Source of the DNA: CAZICM01 sp964537685
GTDB taxonomy: Bacteria > Myxococcota_A > Polyangia > Polyangiales > Polyangiaceae
DNA: 50,261 nt
Reading direction: 5' to 3'
Assembly (NCBI GenBank): GCA_964537685.1
Contig: CAZICM010000068.1
Span: forward strand, 1 to 50,261
Positions 25,535 to 34,499 of the stretch are shown in pieces. The first letter of the stretch is position 1. Each line of letters opens with the position of its first letter. Position numbers and translations under genes: made by a program. The notes beneath the pieces were generated by a model. The model saw nothing but the letters and a program-made list of their open reading frames with translations. It was not told the origin of the DNA and searched no databases.

Positions 25535-27160
25535 ATGAGCTCGCCTGAAGATGCATTGCCTCTTCTGAAAGCGGCAGTCGCCTATGTGGACGCGGGAGCA
25601 AATTGCGGAACGGCCTACCTGGTCGAACTCGATCGGGCGGTCACCTGTGAGCATGTGGTGCGTTCTGTGCCCCGGGATGGGTCTGTTACGCTCTATTTCC
25701 CAGACAACATCATCCGAAAAGCCCATATTGAACGCCGGGATACGTCGATCGACAGCGCGGTTCTCAAGCTCAGCGAACCTATTTCCACCATACGCCCCCT
25801 TCCCTTTGCGAGCAGCGTGCCTCGTCAAGGCGAGTTTCAAGCCTTTGGATTCCCCGCGGCCACCGGGCGTTCAGGCTTGCCTTTAATCGGCAGGATTTTA
25901 GACCCTCACGGCGAAGACACCAAGCGAATGGCCAGCATCGTGCTCTTTTCCGATATGGCGAGCGCGGGGCAAGGCGCAAGGCTTCAAGGCTTTTCCGGTT
26001 CGCCTGTATGGGCCAATGGAGGCGTAATTGGACATCTTAAACGCATTATCGCCGATAAAGAAGACCCGGAACGTTCGGAACTCGGGGTTTTATATGCTTC
26101 GGATCTACGCGATATTCAAGCGCTTTTAGGCACTTCCCCGGGCAGCGGCGAACCCAAATCGCTACAGCCGCCCAACTGTGCCTATGACTCGGATTGGTAT
26201 GTGGGCAGGGGTCCCCAAGAAAAAGAAGCCATCGCCCATCTCTTGAATCCAGGGATGCCCGCTGTTCTGTATGCGCCCGAATTATTTGGCAAAACCTGGC
26301 TGCTCAAACACCTGCTCTCCAATCTCCCCCAACAACTGAAGTCCCCCGTGGATGTATGCATGATTTACCCCGATCTCATCGACAGCGAGGCTTGGGCATC
26401 TTTTGACCAGCTCACGCGCGAGATTGGCCGCCAAGTGATCGATACCGTTGGGGGAAAAGAAGAGTGGATTTCAGAGGCATGGAATGGCAAAAGAGGACCT
26501 CGAACCAGCTTGGGCTGGCTGATGGAACATAAGATCTTAAAAGGCCGGGATAAACCTTTAATCTTGGCCATCGATCGGGCCGATACGGTATTCCGCCATG
26601 AACAGCTCCGGGACGAATTTTTTAGCACGCTACGGGGATGGGCTTCGCTCGGCGATGAGCGGGGATATGGAAATCTCCGGCTATTGCTTACGATCTCCAC
26701 AACCCCCACCTTGCTCAACCAGGATCTGCGGGAATCGCCTTTTAATATTACCGAACCCATCGAGCTTAAAGATCTAAAGGAGACTCAAATTCAAGAGCTT
26801 GCAAATCGCTATGGACTTGGCTGGGGAAGCGCGCATTTTAAAGCTTTAATGGGCTTGGTCGGAGGGCATCCCTATTTGGTCCGCCTGCTTATGTACACGG
26901 CATCCCACGAAGGAAGAGATCTATCCGACTTGCTTAAAGATGCTACGGGAGAGCTGTTTGATCCTTATCTCAACCGCTGTAGAACCCGCTTATCCAAGCG
27001 GCCCGAGCTCTTTCTGGCTCTAAAGCAAATCGCGGACAAAGGAGGCGCGGGCATAGACTTCAACCACTATAGCAAGCTGTATAAAGCTGGATTTGTAAAT
27101 AAAGCGCCAAGCGGTGAATACCAGCTCCGCTATAAACTCTACGAGCGCCTGCTCCGCTGA
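25535..27160 (+). CDS. Trypsin-like protease fused to a STAND/AAA-like ATPase
   Basis: A 541-residue cytoplasmic-looking protein without signal peptide. Residues 1-200 form a chymotrypsin-fold serine protease: H40 in TCEHVV, D73 in DTSIDSAVLKL and S154 in GFSGSPVW make a complete triad. Residues about 215-440 form a P-loop ATPase of the AAA_35 type: A247-PELF-GKT at 247-254 (first Gly replaced by Ala), a Walker-B-like LILAID with D347, and VGGHPYLVRLL near 440. The last about 100 residues look like a winged helix (LFLALKQIADKGGAG). A protease joined to such an ATPase is the layout of NTP-controlled conflict proteins that trigger proteolysis on sensing a threat. The next gene encodes a second ATPase of the same class after 20 bases, so they likely work together. 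Confidence 0.85.
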   Translation: MSSPEDALPLLKAAVAYVDAGANCGTAYLVELDRAVTCEHVVRSVPRDGSVTLYFPDNIIRKAHIERRDTSIDSAVLKLSEPISTIRPLPFASSVPRQGEFQAFGFPAATGRSGLPLIGRILDPHGEDTKRMASIVLFSDMASAGQGARLQGFSGSPVWANGGVIGHLKRIIADKEDPERSELGVLYASDLRDIQALLGTSPGSGEPKSLQPPNCAYDSDWYVGRGPQEKEAIAHLLNPGMPAVLYAPELFGKTWLLKHLLSNLPQQLKSPVDVCMIYPDLIDSEAWASFDQLTREIGRQVIDTVGGKEEWISEAWNGKRGPRTSLGWLMEHKILKGRDKPLILAIDRADTVFRHEQLRDEFFSTLRGWASLGDERGYGNLRLLLTISTTPTLLNQDLRESPFNITEPIELKDLKETQIQELANRYGLGWGSAHFKALMGLVGGHPYLVRLLMYTASHEGRDLSDLLKDATGELFDPYLNRCRTRLSKRPELFLALKQIADKGGAGIDFNHYSKLYKAGFVNKAPSGEYQLRYKLYERLLR

Positions 27161-27180
27161 GGAAGGGGATGGGGACGGCC

Positions 27181-28959
27181 ATGAACTTTCAATCAGGAGG
27201 TGCCCTGCGCTCCGCTTCCCTCTATGTAGAGCGCGCCGCCGATAAAGACCTCTATGAGGCGCTCCGGAAGGGAGAATTCTGTTTTGTACTGGCGCCCCGC
27301 CAAATCGGCAAATCCAGTCTCTGCAACCGCGTGCGCAAGCGGCTGCAGGCCGGCGATTCCAATACCCGCTGCGCCAATATCGATCTCCAGCGAATCGGCG
27401 CCAAAAACTTAAGCCTCGAGCAATGGTATCTCGGTTTGATGGAGGAACTCCGCGCCGAGCTTGAATTGGAGGACGACCCGACGGCCTTCTGGGATGCCCA
27501 TGAAAAGCTTTCGGCCGTGCAGCGCTGGTCGCTCTTTCTGCGGGAAATTGTTCTTAAACGGCTATCTGGGCCGGTGATTGTATTTATTGATGAAATCGAT
27601 CAAGTGCTATCGCTGGACGCATCCATATCGAGGGACGATTTTTTTGGCTCTATACGCGCGATCTACAATGCGCGCCCTGAACTCGAAGCTTTTCACCGGC
27701 TGACTTTTTGCTTGATCGGCGTTGCCCAGCCCTCGGAGCTTACGGCCGATCCGGTGCGCACGCCTTTTAATATTGGGCATGAGATTCAGCTCAAGGATTT
27801 TTCCCGCGAGGAAGCCAATGGATTTTTAGAAGGATTAAAGGCGGCCGGAGGAAACGCCGATGCCCTCTTAAGCGAAGTCTATGCTTGGACCTCTGGACAT
27901 CCTTATATGATGCAAAAAATCTGCAATGCCTTGCTTAAACAAGAGGAAAGCGAGCCTGGGGGCGAGGCGCAGAAGCGCGTCTTTCAAGCCGTTCATGAAG
28001 GGTTTTTGCGCGAAGGCGCGCAGAGCGATCAGAATCTGGCCTTTGCCGAAAAGCATTTTGTATTGCCAACGATGCATCCGTTGGCCAGTCAGATGCTAGC
28101 CATGTACAAAACCCTGCTCAAAGGCGAGGCCGTTAAATCAAAGCGGGACCATACCGTGCAAGCGCGCCTAAAATTAACGGGAATGGTGGCGGAACACGGC
28201 TCTCTTCTGCAGGTGCGCAATCGAATTTTTGCGGAAGTCTTCGATATCGATTGGGTACGCGACAAGGAATCAGACCGGGTGATGCAGGAGTCCTGTTCCC
28301 GCTGGCTGGAGAATGGGAGAAAGCCTGAGTATGCTCTACGGGGAGAAGCGCTTGAAAACGCCAAAGCCTGGGCCAAAGGAAGGGATGATTTATCGCCGGA
28401 TGAACAGGCTTATTTGCTGGCGTCCGCGGAGCTGGCCCAAGAAGAGGTGATGCTTAAAGAGCGCACGGGAAGGCTTGAGGCGGAGCGGCGCTTTTTTTGG
28501 GGCGTGAGCATCATTTTGGTGCTGGGCGGACTGATTGCGACCCGTTTTCAGATGCGATTTGCGGCCGAACAAGAGCGGCGCTCCATGGCCGAGGGCATGA
28601 CAACGCTCACGGTGTGGACCAATCAACTCGAGGGATATCTTCGGCGGGCTCACGAAGAAGTGGCCAGCAAAGCCTATGACGAAGCAGAAAGACGGGCCAA
28701 GGAAGAGGCGGCCAAAGCGGAAGAACTAAACCGGCAATTGGAACAGCGGCCAAGTGACGAAGACTTAAAGAAGCTTCGGGATGAGGCCGAAAAAAAGAAG
28801 GCCGAGGCGGACGCGGCCAAAACCAAGGCGGCGGCGGGTCTCAATGTGATGGATACGGCCTTAAAAACCTGCACGGATGGCAAGCTGGGGCTGGAAAAGA
28901 AGCTTAACTCTTGCACAATCGATCTCAACACCTGCAAGAATCTGAAATTGGGGCTATAA
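27181..28959 (+). CDS. AAA_35-type ATPase with membrane anchor and coiled-coil tail
   Basis: A 592-residue protein. Residues 1-255 are an AAA-like ATPase: the N-terminal SGGALRSASLYVERAADKDLYE strand-helix (only part needed: SLYVERAADKDLY), Walker A A38-PRQI-GKSS at 38-46, Walker B IVFIDEID with D137-E138, a sensor region SGHPYMMQKIC at about 238-248. Residues 260-430 are helical with a winged-helix-like piece (KLTGMVAEHGSLLQVRNRIF). A membrane helix lies at about 438-457 and a long charged coiled coil follows to about 560; the end has three Cys. Related proteins often carry WD40 repeats after the membrane helix; here the coiled coil takes their place. The ATG at 27181 is preferred over 27169, which sits directly on its purine tract. 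It is the last gene of the long plus-strand run. Confidence 0.85.
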   Translation: MNFQSGGALRSASLYVERAADKDLYEALRKGEFCFVLAPRQIGKSSLCNRVRKRLQAGDSNTRCANIDLQRIGAKNLSLEQWYLGLMEELRAELELEDDPTAFWDAHEKLSAVQRWSLFLREIVLKRLSGPVIVFIDEIDQVLSLDASISRDDFFGSIRAIYNARPELEAFHRLTFCLIGVAQPSELTADPVRTPFNIGHEIQLKDFSREEANGFLEGLKAAGGNADALLSEVYAWTSGHPYMMQKICNALLKQEESEPGGEAQKRVFQAVHEGFLREGAQSDQNLAFAEKHFVLPTMHPLASQMLAMYKTLLKGEAVKSKRDHTVQARLKLTGMVAEHGSLLQVRNRIFAEVFDIDWVRDKESDRVMQESCSRWLENGRKPEYALRGEALENAKAWAKGRDDLSPDEQAYLLASAELAQEEVMLKERTGRLEAERRFFWGVSIILVLGGLIATRFQMRFAAEQERRSMAEGMTTLTVWTNQLEGYLRRAHEEVASKAYDEAERRAKEEAAKAEELNRQLEQRPSDEDLKKLRDEAEKKKAEADAAKTKAAAGLNVMDTALKTCTDGKLGLEKKLNSCTIDLNTCKNLKLGL

Positions 28960-28969
28960 AGGGTGTTTG

Positions 28970-31900
28970 CTAGGGCTGGCAGACCTGGGGGATAATCACT
29001 TCGCCGATATTTTCCTTGGCCCGCAGCCTTGCCACCACCTCCATCGCCCCCTTTCGATCGCTTTGAATCTGAGGCAAGATATCACAAGCAAAACCCGAGG
29101 ACGGGCAGCGTTTGCAAAGCGATTGAAGCGTTCGCAGCATATCTTCCCCGGCGCTGGAACCGATAGGCGATTTCTCGCTCACCGCCATGCTAAACGCATC
29201 GAGGCAGGCATTGGGCACACGGCCGATCTTACAGGTAAATTCATACGCGCGAAAGGCATCCTGAAGCGCCTTAGCGCGCATGGCCTGGGATTGCCCTTTG
29301 CCCTTTGATTTATACTCATAAAACTGACCAAGCCCGCTACAGCCCAGCGGGAAAGGCTGTAGCCCCAGAAAACACGATCGCTCATAGGCATCTTGAGCCC
29401 GCTCCATATCGGGTTCGCCAAAGCCTCCCGTCCCTTTCATAAAATGTCCGCCGAGCAAGTAACAAGCCTGCGCCCGGACTTGATCCTCACTCCGGCCGGC
29501 CAGCTCTCCATCGGAAAAACATACCGTCGAATAGGCATTGGCCAGGCGCCCCGCAAAGAGCCCCGCTATGCGCTGATATTGCTGGGTGATATCGGGGTTT
29601 TCTTTTCCTACATAATCAAGCGCCTTTTGATGGATACGCCCGAAGGCGCTGCAGGCATTTCTTTCCCTAAGACCATACTCGCCCATACCCGTGCAAGCCT
29701 TATCAAATAGCTCGGCGGCGAGCTGTAGATCTTCAGGCCCCTTGCTAAATTCCTCAAGCAAAAATGCATAAGCCGCACATGCGGATGGATCGTCATGGTC
29801 TTCACAGGCTTGCTTAAAGCCCGCCATGATTGGAGACTTTTCGGATGGCATATTTTGCCGTAAATGAGTGCTTAGATTTGTACATGCCAAGGTGTCGCCC
29901 CGCTCACAGCCCTGGGCATAGAGATCTAAGGCGATACGGTGATTTCTTTCGGTGCCTATGCCCGACTCATAGAGATGCCCCAAATGAGCACAGGCTGCCC
30001 ATAGCCCTTCCTTGCACGCATAGTGAAACAGCGATAGCGCGCATTGAGGACCTTTGCAGATATCTTTCGATATCCCTGAATCCACGGGAACGGCCTCCGG
30101 ATGCTGCTCATAAAACAAACCCAGCTCCAGGCAGCCTTGAAGATCGTCATAGCGGCAAGCCCGGCTGAGCAGGCGATGCTTATCGCAATCCTTGGATGTG
30201 CATGTCAGCGCCCGATGGATACAGCCTGCTCCGTCGCCCAAGAGGCAAGCCATTTCAAACAACCGTTGGTTCCCATCTTCGTTCTCCATCGAGAACAAGC
30301 GCTTGCTATGGGAGCGCCCCAAAGCATCACAGGCCCGCGCTATACCTTGAACACAATCTTCTTGAAGGTTTTTTACAACCGGCTCGGGCTCGATTTTGTC
30401 CAGTCGTGCTGAGCAGGCAAGGCTGCTATCTCCACACTGCACTTCAGATAGATAGCGCGCTATCCGGTTCAGGTTTGTCCGCCTTGTCCAGCCGGAGCGC
30501 AGGGCCATTCGCATACAAGCGTCTGGAATACCATTTTCGCAAGCATAGCGATAGAGCTCGACGGCTCGTCCTTCATTCTGCGCAACTCCGTCTCCCTTGG
30601 ATAGCATCACTGCCAAGCGGTAACAGCCCTGGGCATCCCCTCCCCGGCAAGCCCAGTCATACCATTTCAGTCCATGATCGGATAGATCGCCATAGCCATG
30701 CTGAAAGAGCATTCCAGCGGCCGTACACCCTTCCGGCCATCCTCCTTCGCAGGCCCGCCTATACAACTCCATCGCCTGTTTTAAGGACGATGCCCCATCG
30801 GCGCCTCCCGCAATCGCCCGCTTCGCCTCTCGTTCCGCCAGCGTTCCCAGACCTAAACAGCCCGATGGTTCCCCCAGCGCACATGCCTGCTCAAACAAGT
30901 CCAGGGCTTTTTCCCGCTGCACCTCCACGCCCAAACCATCCCGATAGCGAATTCCAAGCTCGGCACAGGATAGCATCGAACCTAGCTTGCACCCTTGCTC
31001 CAACGCCTCAAGGGCCCGAAGATACGCAGGCTTCTCCTTATTCTCCTCCGGCCTCTCAGGGCTCCATCCTCTCGATCGAACGCGATAGTTCAGGGAAATA
31101 CTTTCTCTCATCGTTAAAGGAACAAGCGTCACACTGACCGTTACCTGCTCATTCGCCGCGGCTCCACAGCTTTGCGCATCGCCCTCCGCGCATAAACGCT
31201 CGCATTCTGTGACAGGGCTTCCCACGGGGCATAGATAGGGACGCTTTTCTTTTATCGCCCCGCACACTCCCCCTGTTCTCACTAACCTCTCAAAACAAGC
31301 CGCTCCATTCGCCGCTTCAAGTTCTGGATCGGGCGCCGTCTCGCCAATCGCCTGAAGCTCCAGCCACAAAGGCACATCACATATCTTGTCCCCCGGCTTT
31401 CGCGCATCCGGCGAGGCATCTCCACAAGGCAATTCCCCTTTCTTCTCCCCCTTCTCCTCGCCGCCCTTCGCTTGTTCAATGCGAAACGCCCCCACCGCTA
31501 TCCCTCTCACCAAATGCGTCGCCCCATTGCACTCCCCCTTTAAATCCATAGGCCGCGCATGCCGGAGCGGCGACGACCATCTTCCCGCCTGCACCACCAA
31601 CACCTTTATTTTTGCATTTACATCCGGCTCTTGATAGCCCAAATCCTCTTCCGCCCGATCCAGCAGCTTGGGCATATTCGCCCACACCTCCACCGGCTCA
31701 CTCAACACAAACTCCCGCCGCCTCGCCTTTTGCCCCCAATACGAATACGAACCCTCCACCGAACATCTTTCCAACACCCGCAATCCCGAAGACGTGTACG
31801 ACACCACCGCCAGCGAACGCTCCATCGCCTTCCACAACCTCTGTTGCCCGGGCTCGTCCGCATGCACAAAGAGAGGCTCAGGGTCCGATGGAATCCCCGT

Positions 31901-32029
31901 AATCAGCGTCGCAAAGCGCTCCTCCCAAGGAACAGGCGCCTTCCAAGGCGTATACACCCCAATTCCGCAGCCCAGAAGCGCGCAGCTCCCCAACGCGCAA
32001 CCCAGCGTATAGCGCCTCGCCCTGCTCAT
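28970..32029 (-). CDS. Large Cys-rich Sel1-repeat lipoprotein
   Basis: About 1,019 residues. The start at 32029 gives a leader with lipidated C21 (SCALLGC) and a GGAGG site 8 bases upstream; ATG at 32035 and GTG at 32044 are alternatives. From about residue 330 it carries at least ten Sel1-like repeats, for example ALDLFEQACALGEPSGCLGLG, WDWACRGGDAQGCYRLAVMLSKG-like units (seen as YDWACRGGDAQGCYRLA) and ALDLYAQGCERGDTLACTNLS. Most have the AC-x6-C spacing of disulfide-bearing Sel1 proteins such as Helicobacter Hcp proteins. The first 300 residues are a separate domain. Surface scaffolding or peptidoglycan-related interactions are possible. Its 3' end is 10 bases from that of the ATPase gene on the other strand. 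Confidence 0.85.
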   Translation of the reverse strand: MSRARRYTLGCALGSCALLGCGIGVYTPWKAPVPWEERFATLITGIPSDPEPLFVHADEPGQQRLWKAMERSLAVVSYTSSGLRVLERCSVEGSYSYWGQKARRREFVLSEPVEVWANMPKLLDRAEEDLGYQEPDVNAKIKVLVVQAGRWSSPLRHARPMDLKGECNGATHLVRGIAVGAFRIEQAKGGEEKGEKKGELPCGDASPDARKPGDKICDVPLWLELQAIGETAPDPELEAANGAACFERLVRTGGVCGAIKEKRPYLCPVGSPVTECERLCAEGDAQSCGAAANEQVTVSVTLVPLTMRESISLNYRVRSRGWSPERPEENKEKPAYLRALEALEQGCKLGSMLSCAELGIRYRDGLGVEVQREKALDLFEQACALGEPSGCLGLGTLAEREAKRAIAGGADGASSLKQAMELYRRACEGGWPEGCTAAGMLFQHGYGDLSDHGLKWYDWACRGGDAQGCYRLAVMLSKGDGVAQNEGRAVELYRYACENGIPDACMRMALRSGWTRRTNLNRIARYLSEVQCGDSSLACSARLDKIEPEPVVKNLQEDCVQGIARACDALGRSHSKRLFSMENEDGNQRLFEMACLLGDGAGCIHRALTCTSKDCDKHRLLSRACRYDDLQGCLELGLFYEQHPEAVPVDSGISKDICKGPQCALSLFHYACKEGLWAACAHLGHLYESGIGTERNHRIALDLYAQGCERGDTLACTNLSTHLRQNMPSEKSPIMAGFKQACEDHDDPSACAAYAFLLEEFSKGPEDLQLAAELFDKACTGMGEYGLRERNACSAFGRIHQKALDYVGKENPDITQQYQRIAGLFAGRLANAYSTVCFSDGELAGRSEDQVRAQACYLLGGHFMKGTGGFGEPDMERAQDAYERSCFLGLQPFPLGCSGLGQFYEYKSKGKGQSQAMRAKALQDAFRAYEFTCKIGRVPNACLDAFSMAVSEKSPIGSSAGEDMLRTLQSLCKRCPSSGFACDILPQIQSDRKGAMEVVARLRAKENIGEVIIPQVCQP

Positions 32030-32086
32030 CCACATGGCCTCCACGCCAAACCGAGCTTATCCAGGCTATTTATACAAAGGCAAGCT

Positions 32087-32962
32087 TTATTTTCGGGCTT
32101 CTTTCGCTATTCGCCCAAGCTCCCTTAGCACCCACCTCGCCGTCTCTTCCGTCCCTCCCCCGTCGAAATGTAAACCATCCGGCCGTATGGGCTTCCCCTG
32201 GCTTTCCGCCATGCATTCAGGCGTGGGACAAAGATAGGACATTAAATCCAATACAGGCAGCTTTTGCTTCTGCGCTGTCTCCACCAGCATCCGGTTTAAA
32301 CAATCCACCTGAGCCGCCACTTTACCATAACGCCAATCCCCCATAGGATAAGGCACCCTGGTGATGACCACCTGACCGGCATTCTCTCCCATCGCTCCTA
32401 GAAGCTCGGCAATACGCCGCTGATACTTCGCTTGAAAAGCCCGCTCACAAGATTTCTCATTAAAAAAAGCCCCGCCCATCACAATCAGCGTGATATCGGG
32501 ACGCAGCTCGGCCGCATCGGAAGCCCAATCCGTCGAACAGCTCGACGTCATCGCCGGCTTACCCCGATCGAGAAAAGGCGTAGAAGCAAAGATATTACAG
32601 CTTCCGACGCCCCGTTCGGCGACAAAGGACTGAAGCTCATCCTGACGATAGCGCATCGCCAAGCCCAAGAATTTCGCGACGGAATCGCCGATCACCAACA
32701 CCCGGAGCGTACCAGGAGGCAGCTCATGGGGAGGGGGAAGATCCCGGACTTTTACGGAAAAGGGAGTGGGCCAAGAACGGGGGGCTGAAGAAGGAAGCTC
32801 GGGTGGGGAACCCGATGAAACAGCGGGAGATGGGGCAGAGGGAGCGCTCTTTTTAGGGACAACAAACACCGCAAGAAGAACGCCCCCAGCGCCAAGGGAG
32901 AGAAGAACGAGCAACCAAGGAATGAAAAATCGCCTTATATGCAACGCCTTCCCTTCCTCCAT
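32087..32962 (-). CDS. Membrane-anchored SGNH/GDSL hydrolase
   Basis: A 291-residue protein. An N-terminal membrane helix at about residues 12-32 (WLLVLLSLGAGGVLLAVFV) is followed by a Pro/Ser linker and an SGNH domain: VLVIGDSVAKF at about 85 with the catalytic Ser, a glycine in VMGGAFF, an Asn-type region and the closing DGLHFDGGG with Asp and His near the C terminus. It resembles the extracellular SGNH domain found behind acyltransferase-3 membrane proteins, so it may transfer or remove acetyl groups on a cell-surface sugar. The first codon could be a TTG at residue 7, which has GGAGGAAGG upstream. It lies 57 bases upstream of the Sel1 gene on the same strand. Confidence 0.82.
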   Translation of the reverse strand: MEEGKALHIRRFFIPWLLVLLSLGAGGVLLAVFVVPKKSAPSAPSPAVSSGSPPELPSSAPRSWPTPFSVKVRDLPPPHELPPGTLRVLVIGDSVAKFLGLAMRYRQDELQSFVAERGVGSCNIFASTPFLDRGKPAMTSSCSTDWASDAAELRPDITLIVMGGAFFNEKSCERAFQAKYQRRIAELLGAMGENAGQVVITRVPYPMGDWRYGKVAAQVDCLNRMLVETAQKQKLPVLDLMSYLCPTPECMAESQGKPIRPDGLHFDGGGTEETARWVLRELGRIAKEARK

Positions 32963-32979
32963 GCCGAACCGCGCCTATC

Positions 32980-33456
32980 TCATGGGTTTTGCGGTTCCGA
33001 CTGCTTTTTTGCCCTAGTCTTTGCGGCGCGGAGACCCGGCTCCGAACGATAAGCGCGGGTGGCCTGATATTTTGCGAGCAGCGAAGGATCGTTCTTTGCG
33101 CGTCGATCGACAGCTTTAGCAGCATTGAGCACGATACGCTCGCGCCGATCATCGAGAGAAGCGCGGGTTTCGCGAATCATCTCGACGGCCTTTTTCATAG
33201 CGGGCAAGAACGCATCGAGCCTAGCGATTTGCTGAGCGATAGAATGGAGCTCGGCGATTTCGTCGGCGGGCACGCCGGCTTTTGCCCCGAACTGCGCTTG
33301 ATTGGCGGTTAACTCACCGACGGCGCCATCGAAACCCTGACGGGTTTTACGCATACCCTTTGTGGCACCGGGCGGCAAATCGACGGCAAAAGCGAGCAAT
33401 TCCGACGCATCGAACACAAATTCGCCTTCGACGGGGTTTTTGGGATCGTTAGCCAT
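32980..33456 (-). CDS. Unknown small helical protein
   Basis: A 158-residue soluble protein with AAGGAG at a good distance before the ATG. After a short N-terminal part (residues 1-35) it is almost wholly helical and charged: IAELHSIAQQIARLDAFL, KKAVEMIRETRASLDDRRERI and a basic tail (RAAKTRAKKQSEP). There are no Cys and no membrane segment. I do not recognise the family. The basic tail could bind nucleic acid. It is upstream of the SGNH gene by 17 bases, so the two are likely co-transcribed. Confidence 0.65.
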   Translation of the reverse strand: MANDPKNPVEGEFVFDASELLAFAVDLPPGATKGMRKTRQGFDGAVGELTANQAQFGAKAGVPADEIAELHSIAQQIARLDAFLPAMKKAVEMIRETRASLDDRRERIVLNAAKAVDRRAKNDPSLLAKYQATRAYRSEPGLRAAKTRAKKQSEPQNP

Positions 33457-33704
33457 GACAAAACTCCTTGGAATGAACGAGGTTAAACGGATTAAATGCT
33501 TAGAGAACCGAAAGATCTCCTACCTTAAGCGCCGCAGGGCAGACCGCGGATTCTGCCTGGATGCGCATGGGCGGAGATAAGCGCGAAGCTCATCGATGAG
33601 GATGTGAGACGGGGCTGCAAACGCCGCATTCAAATATTTTATTGCAGGGAGCAAAAAAAAATTTTTGAGGGGATTTGAGCGGGGAAAGAGAGAGGCGGGC
33701 TTGC

Positions 33705-34181
33705 TTAGCTGCCCCCAACCTGACTCATCCAGCTCTCAAACTGAAGCCCCACTGCCGACTCCAGAGGCCCGAGCCGTTCCATTGTCTTTGAAGGAAGATA
33801 CTGAACGGCCTGAGGCGGAACCGCTGGAAGCCCCGCCTTACCCAACTTGCGCGCCTTGACACATGACCAAGCCTTTTTCACACGGTAGGCAACGCCTTCT
33901 TGGGTTCCCGAGAAGTAGTCGAAAAAATCGTCCTTCCCAATCCCACCCACCTCGGCATAAGCCTTCCACAACTCGCGAGGCGTTGCCTGCGTTAAACCAT
34001 CGATCTCCAAAACACCGACCACGGCCCCCACGGGGCGCGTCGCGTAAACAACGATATGCGTGATGTTCCTCGACGCTGCGCGCCTGCGAAACTCCACTTG
34101 CTTTTCACCTGAAAGCAGCCGAAACGCAAACTCGGGCTTGATGGACATCAGGGCCACGCATTGAGCTGTTTCTTTATCCAT
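33705..34181 (-). CDS. ASCH-domain protein
   Basis: A 158-residue protein with the ASCH/PUA-like start MSIKPEFAFRLLSGEKQVEFRRR and the strands HIVVYATRPVGAVVGVLEI, followed by AWSC. ASCH domains are RNA- or nucleotide-binding; small single-domain members include RNA hydrolases of modified nucleosides and partners in conflict systems. The end (about residues 115-158) is not strongly conserved. It stands alone, 248 bases from the next minus gene, next to a decayed interval. That location and the lack of operon partners fit a mobile or accessory gene. Confidence 0.8.
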   Translation of the reverse strand: MDKETAQCVALMSIKPEFAFRLLSGEKQVEFRRRAASRNITHIVVYATRPVGAVVGVLEIDGLTQATPRELWKAYAEVGGIGKDDFFDYFSGTQEGVAYRVKKAWSCVKARKLGKAGLPAVPPQAVQYLPSKTMERLGPLESAVGLQFESWMSQVGGS

Positions 34182-34499
34182 GAAATGGCTTCCGGGTTGC
34201 GGACTTGGGTGATCGAATAGCCTGCGCCACTTCCGAACAGTAGCACAAGAAAAGATCTCCCGCGTTCATTTTCCTTCGCATCGCATGGCATAGATAGGCT
34301 TTTCGAATGCTATGACTCTGAGGCGTTGGCTGCTGTGCCAAGCGTCGAGGGGACTGTTGCCTGAGGTGTCAGATCATGAACCGAGGGCGCTAAGTAATGT
34401 GCCCTTAACATTTGTTTGGTGTGAGCGGAGGAGCACAAATCTGTTACCGAGGCTGCCGGTCTAAAGTGTTACCCATGATCTCGGTTGTACACAACACCT
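34182..34499. other. Intergenic interval with an insertion-sequence-end-like stretch
   Basis: No gene is visible. Around 34437-34495 the text reads as ...CTGTTACCGAGG and then AGTGTTACCCATGATCTCGG. From memory TGTTACCCATG...CGGTTGTACA is like the ends of some IS481/IS3-type elements. No transposase and no matching second end were found, so a remnant is only possible. The interval 34182-34430 shows nothing I can name. Confidence 0.3.

Noticed and set aside
25535..28959. Naming the trypsin-ATPase pair as a known Avs (AVAST) type
   Set aside because: A protease and STAND ATPase recall AVAST systems, but the ATPase class and gene set do not match a described type that I can name safely.
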